A stretch of 64,000 nt of DNA from Lepidurus packardi (taxonomy: Eukaryota; Arthropoda; Branchiopoda; Notostraca; Triopsidae): NCBI GenBank assembly GCA_023053545.1, contig JAKZAN010000140.1:1-64000 (forward strand), in the 5' to 3' direction. Below, piece by piece: positions 9,508 through 16,043 of this stretch (position 1 is the first letter of the stretch; each line of letters starts with the position of its first letter). Position numbers and translations under genes: made by a program. The notes below the pieces were generated by a model that was given only the letters and a program-made list of their open reading frames with translations, did no database searches and was not told where the DNA came from.

Positions 9508-11130
9508 CTAGACAATATAAGACGCAATTCGGTCTATGGTTACCTCTTCTACATCGAGTTCCCACATACCATCGGACTTGCCAGAGGTCACTAAAGGAGC
9601 TTCTTCAGATGGTTTCCACGGCGTTAGTGAAGCCAACATTGAAATAGTATCTAGGAAGTCATCATGTTTACTTCTGAAACCAGAAACAGATACCAGTCCT
9701 AATTCATTCATGGCTTCCAACATTGTAGCTTCGGTCTTTCTTTCTAACGGAAAGAATATCTTGCGTGCTTTGAACAAAGGAACCACGGTGTTAAAACGTA
9801 CCATCTTGTTGGTATTTGGTCTGATACCTGGCTTGGTGTCATTTCCCTCGCTTGCAAGAGGGAAGTAAATATTCCGTTCAAGCATCTGTCCCTGAATCCA
9901 TTGGATGAATCCACCCTGTTGACCAGTAACTTCAATGCCAACGGATTGTGGTTTGTATGTTTGTGCAAGACGAAAGAGGTCATCAATATTCTTATCCATC
10001 AACTGGCGTTTGCAAATACCATCAACCCACAGCCAGTCCCCTACATTGTTGTAGGCCCAAACTGAGATGACGGAGTAGTCTGCCTTGTCTTTTTCTGAGG
10101 TGGCGAAGTCAGAGGTAATATAGAAGTTGAATCGACTTTTGTTACGAATAACGGCATCTAGCTTGTACCAGCCAATATCCCCATCCTGAATCATGCGATC
10201 TTCATCACTCATGATTCGCAGCATCAGTTCTTGGTTAAAGGTTTCTACCTTACCTAGCTTGACTGCCGTGTCGTACTGTTCTTTGACATACGCATAAGTA
10301 AAGCGATCTGGCCAACTACCTCTAAACTCTGCTTCAGTACATGGGTACTGTTCACAGACAGGGAACACATTCACACTCCAAGCCCCAGACTCCACTGCTT
10401 TATAGAGTGGGTCTTTAGCATTGAAGGGTGTACCTGACCAGATGATCATGTTCTTGGTCGGGTGCAAGGCATAGTTGACTGCCTTGTAAACCGTGTCTTC
10501 TACAGCTGCAATCACAGTAGTAGAGCGGGCATCCTCATCGGAGATCAAGTCATCAAGCACTGCCAGCTGAGGACGTGTACCCATTTCCTTGGCACCCCGT
10601 ACACCTGTCTTAGCTCCATAACCTTTGACAATGAAGCGCCCCCCATCAGCATTGATGAACTCCCACCGGATATCCGTGAATCTGGCATCTGGTAGATACC
10701 CCTTAAGGAAGTCGGAGTTATCCCTACGGAACTCCAAGTTCTTACGCATGTTCTTAACACCATTCTCAATGGAGTCAGATACATACAAAGCCAAGCTAAT
10801 CTTTCCAAAGCCAGGAATCCCACCATACACAGCGATATACAGAAACAGGTACTCGGCCATCACAGTGGTCTTGGCAATACCACGATGGCAAAGATTGACC
10901 ACTCTTCGACCACCTTCAGTCAGAGTGTCCAGCATCCGATAGTGAACTAGCGGGGTCTTATGTTCCTCCCCCTGTGCACCATTAACCAACTTGATGAACG
11001 TGACGAACTCCAGTGCAAATTCACTGGGAACATAGTTCGGATCATCCTTGTAGTCAGTTGAGTTAAGGTACTGTTCAACAGTCCATGGAGCCAAGGATTC
11101 AGCAACGGCATCAACCACTAAAACCCCCAA
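9508..11130 (-). CDS. terL: terminase large subunit
   Basis: The 540-residue packaging motor pumps DNA into the capsid and cuts it. The ATPase half has a deviant Walker A, CHRGIAKTT (about residue 82), and a Walker B reading AVLDDLISDED (about residue 190). The nuclease half begins with the strand FYITSDFATSEKDKADYS (about residue 340), an RNase H-fold acidic motif, and the last acidic motif is in HDDFLDTIS (about residue 495). It overlaps the transglycosylase-like gene by 20 bases and is followed by the connector gene. The length and order fit N4 gp68. Confidence 0.9.
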   Translation of the reverse strand: MGVLVVDAVAESLAPWTVEQYLNSTDYKDDPNYVPSEFALEFVTFIKLVNGAQGEEHKTPLVHYRMLDTLTEGGRRVVNLCHRGIAKTTVMAEYLFLYIAVYGGIPGFGKISLALYVSDSIENGVKNMRKNLEFRRDNSDFLKGYLPDARFTDIRWEFINADGGRFIVKGYGAKTGVRGAKEMGTRPQLAVLDDLISDEDARSTTVIAAVEDTVYKAVNYALHPTKNMIIWSGTPFNAKDPLYKAVESGAWSVNVFPVCEQYPCTEAEFRGSWPDRFTYAYVKEQYDTAVKLGKVETFNQELMLRIMSDEDRMIQDGDIGWYKLDAVIRNKSRFNFYITSDFATSEKDKADYSVISVWAYNNVGDWLWVDGICKRQLMDKNIDDLFRLAQTYKPQSVGIEVTGQQGGFIQWIQGQMLERNIYFPLASEGNDTKPGIRPNTNKMVRFNTVVPLFKARKIFFPLERKTEATMLEAMNELGLVSVSGFRSKHDDFLDTISMLASLTPWKPSEEAPLVTSGKSDGMWELDVEEVTIDRIASYIV

Positions 11131-11902
11131 ACGCTTGCAGGTTAAGTTGAGTTGGTTGCTTCAGTTTGGATACCGTAGCCAAGAAGTCAGGATATGCGGA
11201 AGCAGCCTCTATCACCTTAGCAGGAGCTACAGCTTCCTTTTGGCCATAGGCCAGATCAGCAGCTTGCACCTTAGCCAATCTAGCCTTCAGAAATTCCTGC
11301 CATTGGTCAGCTTGTTCAACCGTAGGGGCAGCAGCTACCGGAGGCGTAGCATCAGGCGCTACAGCTTGAGGTGCAATGGCTTCAATGGCTTGTGGTGGTG
11401 CAACCACTGGGGCGGCAGCAGTAGTCGGTGCTGGTGTAGTTGGGGGTGCTGCAGCAGGCTGGAGATCTAAGCGTCTAGCAACTTGGTTCGAGTACTTACT
11501 GCCTTCCCCATAACCAGCAATACCAGCCTGCAAACTACCAGCACTCTTAGCCCGTGCGTCAAGATAATCAGCTGCAAACCTGAAGTGTTCCTTCAGGTCA
11601 GCCTTATCCTTAAGAGGTGTAACCCCATAACCAGGGTCTTTGGCCGTAGACTCCAAGATACCAAAAGGACCAAAGGCAGTGGACACCTTGCCAGTATGAC
11701 CGGCAATCCGCTTACCCTCAGCATTCAAGCCATAGTGGTAAGTGGTGGGGTCTTTGATGTACTTATCAAAGTTACCCCCCACCTCTTGAGACAGGATAGC
11801 TTGCATGGTTCCAGCAGGAAACCCTTTGCGCTTATCTTCAACAGACAACAGATTAACTATTTCATCTGGTAAAGCCAGTGCTTTGGGTGAAGTCTTCGCC
11901 AT
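11111..11902 (-). CDS. virion transglycosylase-like protein with Pro/Ala linker
   Basis: The first 150 of 263 residues look like a lytic transglycosylase (SLT) or lysozyme-like fold: a helix with AGTMQAILSQEVGG carrying the expected catalytic Glu (about residue 39), then HYGLN and STAFGPFGILESTA blocks with the Gly/aromatic pattern of that family. Residues about 155-200 are a Pro/Ala/Thr-rich flexible linker, followed by a helical tail. It would open the cell wall during DNA entry. It sits between the terminase genes in the leftward late cluster. The family call is moderate; the linker and the active-site helix are directly visible. Confidence 0.6.
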   Translation of the reverse strand: MAKTSPKALALPDEIVNLLSVEDKRKGFPAGTMQAILSQEVGGNFDKYIKDPTTYHYGLNAEGKRIAGHTGKVSTAFGPFGILESTAKDPGYGVTPLKDKADLKEHFRFAADYLDARAKSAGSLQAGIAGYGEGSKYSNQVARRLDLQPAAAPPTTPAPTTAAAPVVAPPQAIEAIAPQAVAPDATPPVAAAPTVEQADQWQEFLKARLAKVQAADLAYGQKEAVAPAKVIEAASAYPDFLATVSKLKQPTQLNLQAFGGFSG

Positions 11903-11959
11903 AATTCTATTACCTTTACTCTGGTCACATACCAGTAGTGTAATTGAACTAGCGTATTA

Positions 11960-12652
11960 CTACACTATCCTAGAATCCACATCCACAATATCTAGCTTGG
12001 AATGTGCCGCCTCTTGTGCACTCATTTGGCCCGCTTCCATAGCCAATCTTTGTTGTCTTGCCAATTCAAGGGTAGCTTGCCTCAAGGCACCAATAGAACT
12101 ATCTTCCTTAACCCCAATCTCCAGTTCCACCTTCTGAGTCTCTGGCATCTTCAACTGCGTCAGCAGTGAATTAGCCGAATCACATCGAACCTTCTCACTC
12201 TTGGCATTGATCATCAGGTCAGCCTGCACATTCAAAGCTCTCTGATACAGATCCTGATTCAGAACATAGCTAGGAATCAATGTCTGCTCAAAGATCAGGT
12301 TTACCAGCTTGCTCTTGTTATATGCCGTGACATAGCTGGCAATATCCTTAGACGCAACTCCCTGAGCAGCAAACCTCTGCATCTTGTCTGGAAAAGTCTT
12401 AGAGTAACTCTCGATGTTAGTACAGCCCATGAGCTTGTGACTCACATACTTCACAGCGTTCACATACTCCTGCACCTTAAACCGGCCATCAGCCATCACC
12501 TTGGTGTAACTAAGCAGGTTATCCCTATAAGCCTCAAACATCTCAGGCTCACTGAGTGTCTGGTTCACTTGGTCGATCAAGTCCTGGCTCACAGACTTCT
12601 TCACCTTATCAGGCAAAGCCTGCTTGAATTGGTCAATAGTTAGTGCACTCAT
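11960..12652 (-). CDS. terminase small subunit-like protein
   Basis: The 230-residue protein is all-helical and carries the blocks YVNAVKYVSHKLMG and YSKTFPDKMQRFAAQG, followed by AKSEKVRCDSANSLLTQLK and a GVKEDSSIG segment. I associate this combination with proteins called small terminase subunits in several large podo- and myoviruses: a helix-turn-helix-like N-terminal DNA-recognition part and a C-terminal interaction part. It lies two genes before the large terminase, and its start overlaps the preceding gene by four bases. The function is inferred from family memory and position. Confidence 0.55.
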   Translation of the reverse strand: MSALTIDQFKQALPDKVKKSVSQDLIDQVNQTLSEPEMFEAYRDNLLSYTKVMADGRFKVQEYVNAVKYVSHKLMGCTNIESYSKTFPDKMQRFAAQGVASKDIASYVTAYNKSKLVNLIFEQTLIPSYVLNQDLYQRALNVQADLMINAKSEKVRCDSANSLLTQLKMPETQKVELEIGVKEDSSIGALRQATLELARQQRLAMEAGQMSAQEAAHSKLDIVDVDSRIV

Positions 12653-13020
12653 TCGGTAACCCCTTCATAAGTCAAAGCAAAAACATCAGGCTTGCAGGGA
12701 TAGTGCTCACCCTTAACACCAGTGATGATCCAGTCGCCAGGACAAGCAATATGACCGCCTTCTAGCGTGTCAATCCAACCATGCACATGCATGATCTCGC
12801 CACAGTGCTTGCATGGAGACTGGCCGTCAGTTTGGGGATGACGGTAATACCGAACAATGTCACCCTCCCACTTGTAGGCCCTACGCTCTGGACCAGTAAA
12901 TACACGCAATACACCCCCATCAAGACCCTCATGGTCCTTGCTGTAGTCGAGTGGGTGATCACCATTCTTAAACCACTGGGTGGCTTCAATGGTCACTGGT
13001 TTCTTTCTAAAAGCTGGCAT
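12649..13020 (-). CDS. conserved phage protein of the PGDWIITGVKGE type
   Basis: This 123-residue protein begins MPAFRKKPVTIEATQW and ends with PGDWIITGVKGEHYPCKPDV, blocks found in a very common small phage protein family of unknown role. It has a CKHC-type pair of cysteines near residue 70. I chose the ATG at 13020 rather than the upstream ATG at 13092: the extra 24 residues are hydrophobic, unlike the family, and the upstream ATG lies inside a terminator. It overlaps the next gene by four bases, so both are co-translated. Confidence 0.75.
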   Translation of the reverse strand: MPAFRKKPVTIEATQWFKNGDHPLDYSKDHEGLDGGVLRVFTGPERRAYKWEGDIVRYYRHPQTDGQSPCKHCGEIMHVHGWIDTLEGGHIACPGDWIITGVKGEHYPCKPDVFALTYEGVTE

Positions 13021-13080
13021 GGTATTCCAATAGTTAATATATAGGGTGTATATGGTATACCAAACCAAGAAAGACATAAA

Positions 13081-13106
13081 AAAAGGAACCATGTAGGTTC
13101 CTTTTT
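13081..13106. terminator. bidirectional intrinsic terminator
   Basis: AAAAAGGAACC and GGTTCCTTTTT form a symmetric hairpin with A and T runs at both sides, so it can end transcripts from both strands. It lies between the Acb2-like gene and the leftward late genes. Confidence 0.8.
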
Positions 13107-13112
13107 CGTCTT

Positions 13113-13182
13113 GGTGGGTGCCCTTGATATTGAGCCACAGCTTTACAGGCTGCTCCCGCTCCTTATGGGTCTACGCATCCGG
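13113..13182 (-). tRNA. tRNA-Tyr(GTA)-like sequence, acceptor stem not closed
   Basis: On the minus strand, a 7-base loop CTGTAAA (anticodon GTA) is enclosed by CAGC/GCTG, and just upstream is a D-arm-like CCC/GGG hairpin with GG in the loop; the combination GGGAGCAG before the anticodon is like bacterial tRNA-Tyr. A CACCCACCA end lies downstream. However, I cannot close the acceptor stem or a normal T-arm, so this may be a degenerate or remnant gene. The ends are approximate. Confidence 0.3.
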
Positions 13183-13195
13183 TTATCTCTTTGGC

Positions 13196-13429
13196 TTACT
13201 TCCAGGTAACAGCTTTAACGGCCCACATCTGAGCAGTCTGTGCCTCGTTAATGGCAATACTAGCCATACGGTATACCTCAATCGAAGTATCTGGCCGATC
13301 TCGCAAGTCATTAATCTGATCAATGACAACAGCGAAAGCACGCTTGATTTTAGCCACAGTGTCATCACCACCGGGATTAAAAGACAAGCCAACTGCTTTC
13401 TCACCAAAGGTTTGTTCAACTGTTTCCAT
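13196..13429 (-). CDS. Acb2/Tad1-like (DUF7681-type) small protein, candidate anti-CBASS or anti-Thoeris sponge
   Basis: The 77-residue protein begins METVEQTFGEKAVGLSFNPG and ends NEAQTAQMWAVKAVTWK. The GLSFNPGGDD block followed by a helix with KIKRAFAVVIDQI and a final AQMWAVKA helix is the pattern I know from the Acb2/Tad1 helical-hairpin family. Characterised members bind cyclic oligonucleotides or gcADPR and so starve CBASS or Thoeris defence effectors. The gene stands alone, leftward, between a tRNA-Met and a terminator at the edge of the late region. The family call rests on motif memory; ligand binding is not shown by sequence and many family members are untested. Confidence 0.65.
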   Translation of the reverse strand: METVEQTFGEKAVGLSFNPGGDDTVAKIKRAFAVVIDQINDLRDRPDTSIEVYRMASIAINEAQTAQMWAVKAVTWK

Positions 13430-13451
13430 ATATTTTCCTAAGTAGTTAATG

Positions 13452-13522
13452 TGGTTGCGGAGGTTGGATATGAACCAACAAGACCAAGCTTATGAGACTG
13501 GCCGATCACCTGAATCCCCGCA
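13452..13522 (-). tRNA. tRNA-Met(CAT) with shortened D-arm
   Basis: On the minus strand, the acceptor strands TGCGGGG and CTCCGCA pair over seven bases and are followed by A and an encoded CCA. The T-arm is GTTGG-TTCATAT-CCAAC. The anticodon loop CTCATAA gives CAT. The first pair is T-A, unlike bacterial initiator tRNA, so it is an elongator Met or a tRNA-Ile2 precursor. Only 14 bases lie between acceptor and anticodon stems (usually 19), so the D-arm is reduced. Confidence 0.75.
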
Positions 13523-13814
13523 ATGGACCGGAGTATACACAAACCAAAAGGTTTACCAAAAATACTCTACAAAATTTTTATGGGTCGAGATTATTAACGA
13601 ATGTAACTTAGGGTTGGGTGAAATTTAGAAAATGGGTACGGTAGCAGGACTGTCAGGGTTCGGTCCCGTCTTCGTAATACCCCCCCCCCCACTTCTTACT
13701 ATGCCGCGTTCCACACATTTCATTCCACTACAGCGTATGTGCCATGGCTATATCAGTGGGCCTCCGGCCAATTCGTGGGTGTCTTACCCTCAATCAAACC
13801 CTAGGAGTTTTACC
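13523..13814. other. turn-round region between late-leftward and early-rightward genes
   Basis: No convincing gene is present in these 292 bases. They hold an AT-rich part, a tract of eleven C (13680-13690) and early promoter 1. An open frame from 13632 can be read through into the first early gene, but its added residues are Pro/Ser-rich and unlike a protein start. Confidence 0.6.
13759..13775 (+). promoter_or_regulatory. candidate N4-type virion RNA polymerase promoter 1
   Basis: GGCC-TCC-GGCC forms a hairpin with a three-base loop; the template strand loop is GGA. If the loop centre (13764) is -11, as in N4, +1 is G13775 in the sequence GTGGG. The first early gene starts 40 bases later. 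Confidence 0.6.
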
Positions 13815-14075
13815 ATGTTCGCTATGTTCAACCAATTGTTCGCCGCTATGCAAAAGCTGTTCTCTGCTGCTGAGAAGACTGCTTCAGCACTCGATGGCTT
13901 GGCAGGTATGGCTGATGAAACCGTCGGTGCAATGGCTGATGAAGCACGCCTCAAACGTGCTGCTCAACTGAAGGTCATGAATATGCAGTACGCCACATTG
14001 GGCAAGCCTGCAGCAACCAGCACCAACGTCACCACAGTTACACCCAAGGCTCGCAAAGTCAAGGCTGTAGCTTAA
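13815..14075 (+). CDS. early protein, Ala-rich helical, basic tail
   Basis: The 86-residue product starts MFAMFNQLFAAMQKLFSAAE after a TAGGAG ribosome site and is the first gene behind early promoter 1. The first 55 residues are amphipathic helix (Phe/Leu/Ala with acid clusters), and the last 30 are Thr/Lys-rich and basic. I chose this start over the longer frame from 13632 because of the ribosome site and composition. I do not recognise a domain. Being first in the early region, it may act on the host, but this is inference. Confidence 0.7.
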   Translation: MFAMFNQLFAAMQKLFSAAEKTASALDGLAGMADETVGAMADEARLKRAAQLKVMNMQYATLGKPAATSTNVTTVTPKARKVKAVA

Positions 14076-14089
14076 TCACAGAACCCGTT

Positions 14090-14114
14090 CCACCATACCA
14101 CATCGGTATGGTGG
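14090..14114 (+). terminator. strong 10-bp hairpin after first early gene
   Basis: CCACCATACC and GGTATGGTGG pair perfectly around ACATC, 15 bases past the stop codon. No T run follows; it resembles the strong early hairpins at which virion-polymerase transcripts of N4 may end, but this is inference. Confidence 0.5.
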
Positions 14115-14137
14115 GACTAACCATTTAAGGCTTCTTC

Positions 14138-14281
14138 ATGTTTGTTATGGCAATCAGTGCAATCAGCATAGGTATCCTGACCTACTCAGGTGTGGTCATT
14201 TATCGTGGGCTGAACCTAATCATGCGTACCTTTACTCAAGATGAAATCAACGCATTCTTTGATCGCATGAATTCGGCTTAA
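14138..14281 (+). CDS. small early membrane protein
   Basis: ATG at 14138 opens a 47-residue frame starting MFVMAISAISIGILTYSGVV, with one membrane segment (about residues 3-22) and an amphipathic C-terminus with acidic residues (TQDEINAFFDRM). It follows the first hairpin closely and ends in the same GCTTAATCACAGAACC sequence as the gene before it. A small membrane protein made early fits host takeover or exclusion roles, but nothing in the sequence shows which. Confidence 0.55.
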   Translation: MFVMAISAISIGILTYSGVVIYRGLNLIMRTFTQDEINAFFDRMNSA

Positions 14282-14286
14282 TCACA

Positions 14287-14343
14287 GAACCTGTATCTCT
14301 GTCTCGCTATGCTTAATCGCAGAGTGGGGCAGGATACGGGTTC
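14287..14343 (+). terminator. long early hairpin
   Basis: GAACCTGTATC pairs with GATACGGGTTC (11 pairs with one G-T), and inside it CTGTCTC pairs with GGGGCAG allowing G-T pairs. The distal loop holds a third copy of the GCTTAATC-CAGA motif. No T run follows. It is the strongest structure in the early region. Confidence 0.5.
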
Positions 14344-14600
14344 AACACATTTTACACATTACAGATAGTCTCACTGTCAGTCAGGAAGATCTAAGTTACC
14401 GACCTATTGCTAGTCAATAACTGTGGGGTTATAGAGATTGATAGAAGGTTAGTTGAGTTAACTCTAATCACTAAATTTCCCAACTCCACATCTACCCTCT
14501 TCCTACTACCCCAATCAAACCGATACCTACCCGATACACCTGTTGACCTCCGGTCAATTAATGGCCCTCTTCCATCCATTAACTATCAGGACTTCTATTC
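14344..14600. other. non-coding stretch with early promoter 2
   Basis: AT-rich sequence without a convincing gene; the open frame from 14407 is Ser/Leu-rich and has no ribosome site. Early promoter 2 is near its right end. Confidence 0.5.
14543..14561 (+). promoter_or_regulatory. candidate N4-type virion RNA polymerase promoter 2
   Basis: TTGACC-TCC-GGTCAA is a perfect six-pair hairpin with a three-base loop (GGA on the template strand). With the loop centre at -11, +1 is A14561 in ATGGC. The next small gene starts 40 bases downstream, the same spacing as for promoter 1. Confidence 0.65.
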
Positions 14601-14723
14601 ATGTATCGTGAACACTATCAACCAACTCCCCAACAGTTCATCCTCATGCGAGCACTCATCAAGTTCTGTCTTGTGGTCTGTGTCTTCGCTGGCATCGGTG
14701 TCTTGTTGGCCGTCAACGGCTAG
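14601..14723 (+). CDS. small early membrane protein
   Basis: ATG at 14601, after a TCAGGA ribosome site, opens a 40-residue frame starting MYREHYQPTPQQFILMRALI. The C-terminal 22 residues are a single membrane segment (KFCLVVCVFAGIGVLLAV). It is the only gene between early promoters 2 and 3. No family is recognised; the membrane segment and promoter context are the evidence that it is real. Confidence 0.5.
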   Translation: MYREHYQPTPQQFILMRALIKFCLVVCVFAGIGVLLAVNG

Positions 14724-14802
14724 TAAGTTAGTGTTAATTAACACTTAACAACTCTTCGGGGGCCTAAGCTTCTGCTTACCCTCTCTTCCCCTTCAACTGC
14801 AG

Positions 14803-14821
14803 TAGCCCTCCGGGCTATTAG
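14803..14821 (+). promoter_or_regulatory. candidate N4-type virion RNA polymerase promoter 3
   Basis: TAGCCC-TCC-GGGCTA is a perfect six-pair hairpin with a three-base loop (GGA on the template strand). With the loop centre at -11, +1 is G14821 in GTGGG, matching promoter 1. Confidence 0.7.
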
Positions 14822-14874
14822 TGGGCAAATTCTGCTCAATGTTCCTTTAATCAACTTACCTTTGGAGATCTATC

Positions 14875-15141
14875 ATGGCAATTACTGCTAACACCTCTGC
14901 CGCCTCGTCCACCAACCAGAACTGGAAAGCTCAAGGTTTCCTGAACCTGTACTTGCCTGGTCCTGATGGTGCTCGTAAGAAGCTCGGTGCCATCCCTTTG
15001 CGTGAAAGCAAAGTCGCTGAGAAGAAGCTGCTTGCATGGCTGATGGAAGACCCAAGCCGGGTTCAAGCCATCTTGTCCAAGCTCGAAATGGACTTCAAGC
15101 CAGCTACTGCTGATGAGGCCAATGGCTTCGACCTGAGCTAA
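14875..15141 (+). CDS. conserved early phage protein
   Basis: The 88-residue product has the block NWKAQGFLNLYLPGPDGARK followed by KLGAIPLRES and an acidic helix, a combination I have seen in many unrelated phages as a conserved hypothetical protein. It has a GGAG ribosome site, follows promoter 3 and is followed by an intrinsic terminator, so it is a single-gene early unit. It is compact and soluble, with a likely beta-hairpin of about 25 residues at the front. The function is not known to me. Confidence 0.8.
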   Translation: MAITANTSAASSTNQNWKAQGFLNLYLPGPDGARKKLGAIPLRESKVAEKKLLAWLMEDPSRVQAILSKLEMDFKPATADEANGFDLS

Positions 15142-15153
15142 GGCTCACTAGAT

Positions 15154-15190
15154 AACTACTATCCCTTCGGGGGTGGTAGTTATTTTTTTA
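15154..15190 (+). terminator. intrinsic terminator
   Basis: AACTAC...CCC-TTC-GGG...GTAGTT forms a long stem followed by A and eight T, directly after the conserved early gene. Confidence 0.85.
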
Positions 15191-15227
15191 TACGTTGGTC
15201 TATTCCTCATAGGCCGCGTAAACACAC

Positions 15228-15254
15228 TTAAGACAGTTAAGACAGTTAAGACAG
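15228..15254 (+). repeat. three tandem copies of TTAAGACAG
   Basis: Three perfect 9-base copies end 22 bases before the stem of early promoter 4; the last copy continues into a short AAGAC/GTCTT hairpin. It could be a protein-binding site or a leftover of slippage. Confidence 0.7.
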
Positions 15255-15276
15255 TCGTCTTAGTATTCCTTATGTA

Positions 15277-15295
15277 TGCCCGTCCGGGCAATGCG
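15277..15295 (+). promoter_or_regulatory. candidate N4-type virion RNA polymerase promoter 4
   Basis: TGCCC-GTCC-GGGCA is a five-pair hairpin with a four-base loop containing TCC. If the C in the middle of TCC is -11, +1 is G15295 in GTGGC, agreeing with promoters 1-3. The loop differs by one base from the others. Confidence 0.5.
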
Positions 15296-15327
15296 TGGCG
15301 CTCTTGCCGTGCTTCTAAGGATACACC

Positions 15328-15618
15328 GTGACCTTTCCAACCCTCCAAGAATTCGATGACTACATCAAAGCTCTTGAGAATCATGATTGGTTCTTTGAGT
15401 TCTCTGATGACCACTCTGTCTGGCGTAAAGGCAATGCTTCTAGAAAAGCATTACAGCAACAGTCCAAAGCCCATGCTTGTCTCCAAGAAGCTTACTCCGC
15501 TTGGTCTGCTTACTTCTATGGCTCTCGCAGCACAGAAGCCAAAGCAGCCTTGGATGCTTGGCTACTCATCTTACGCAAAGACTTAGAACAACTCAGTAAG
15601 GATCAACAACATGTCTGA
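15328..15618 (+). CDS. conserved early phage protein, helical
   Basis: The 96-residue protein starts with GTG after a TAAGGA ribosome site and is the first gene behind promoter 4. It is all-helical with many aromatic residues (NHDWFFEFSDDHSVWRKG near residue 18) and Ala/Gln/Lys-rich helices after. I know this type from many phages as a hypothetical protein. It overlaps the SLOG gene by eight bases, so translation is probably coupled. Confidence 0.75.
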   Translation: MTFPTLQEFDDYIKALENHDWFFEFSDDHSVWRKGNASRKALQQQSKAHACLQEAYSAWSAYFYGSRSTEAKAALDAWLLILRKDLEQLSKDQQHV

Positions 15619-15973
15619 ATTCAAACTCATCGTAGCTGGTGGTCGTGATTTCAAAGATTACGACAAACTCAGCAGAGTACTGATTGCAATGGCAGACGTA
15701 GAGTTTGCTGATAAAGAAGTCTCTATCGTCACTGGTATGGCTAAAGGTGCAGACCTCTTGGCCTACAAGTTCGCCAGCGAGAACGGAGTTCTTGTCTATA
15801 AGTTCCCAGCTGACTGGAGCATAGGCAAGAAAGCTGGCTTTGTACGCAACACCAAAATGGGCAACTTTGCCGATGGTTTGTTGGCCTTTTGGGATGGTAA
15901 ATCCAAAGGGACTCAACAGATGATCGAGTACATGTCCCGTCTTAATAAACCAGTGACAGTCATTCCTTACTAA
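15611..15973 (+). CDS. SLOG-domain protein of the YspA type (DUF2493-like)
   Basis: The 120-residue protein is a single Rossmann-like SLOG domain: the first strand and loop LIVAGGRDFKD (residues 6-16), the nucleotide-loop SIVTGMAKGADLLAY (about 41-55), KKAGFVRNTKM (about 80-90) and the C-terminal AFWDGKSKGTQQMI. SLOG proteins bind nucleotides or nucleotide-derived signals such as ADP-ribose derivatives; in phages the YspA-type forms are common and mostly untested. Its early position and overlap with the upstream gene suggest a takeover role, perhaps in signal sensing, but that is inference. Confidence 0.8.
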   Translation: MSEFKLIVAGGRDFKDYDKLSRVLIAMADVEFADKEVSIVTGMAKGADLLAYKFASENGVLVYKFPADWSIGKKAGFVRNTKMGNFADGLLAFWDGKSKGTQQMIEYMSRLNKPVTVIPY

Positions 15974-15993
15974 CCCTTTAGAACGATGGTCAG

Positions 15994-16008
15994 GCGCATT
16001 CCTTGCGC
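15994..16008. other. intergenic GC hairpin
   Basis: GCGCA/TGCGC with a TTCCT loop lies between the SLOG gene and the next gene. It resembles the hairpins at 18916-18930 and 23126-23141 in sequence (CAGGCGCA start, TCC-type loop). It has no T run and no GTGG at the expected +1. Confidence 0.5.
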
Positions 16009-16043
16009 TTGATCGACCCATCTCTTAACTCATAGGAACCATC

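Noticed and set aside
13020-13092. Longer start for the PGDWII-type gene
   Set aside because: The added 24 residues are hydrophobic and the upstream ATG is inside a terminator hairpin.
13118-13441. Rightward 107-residue open frame
   Set aside because: It lies antisense to the Acb2-like gene and across the tRNA-like sequence, with a composition unlike a real protein and no ribosome site.
14407-14748. Rightward 113-residue open frame in the early region
   Set aside because: Ser/Leu-rich, no ribosome site, runs through promoter 2 and the small gene at 14601 in another frame.
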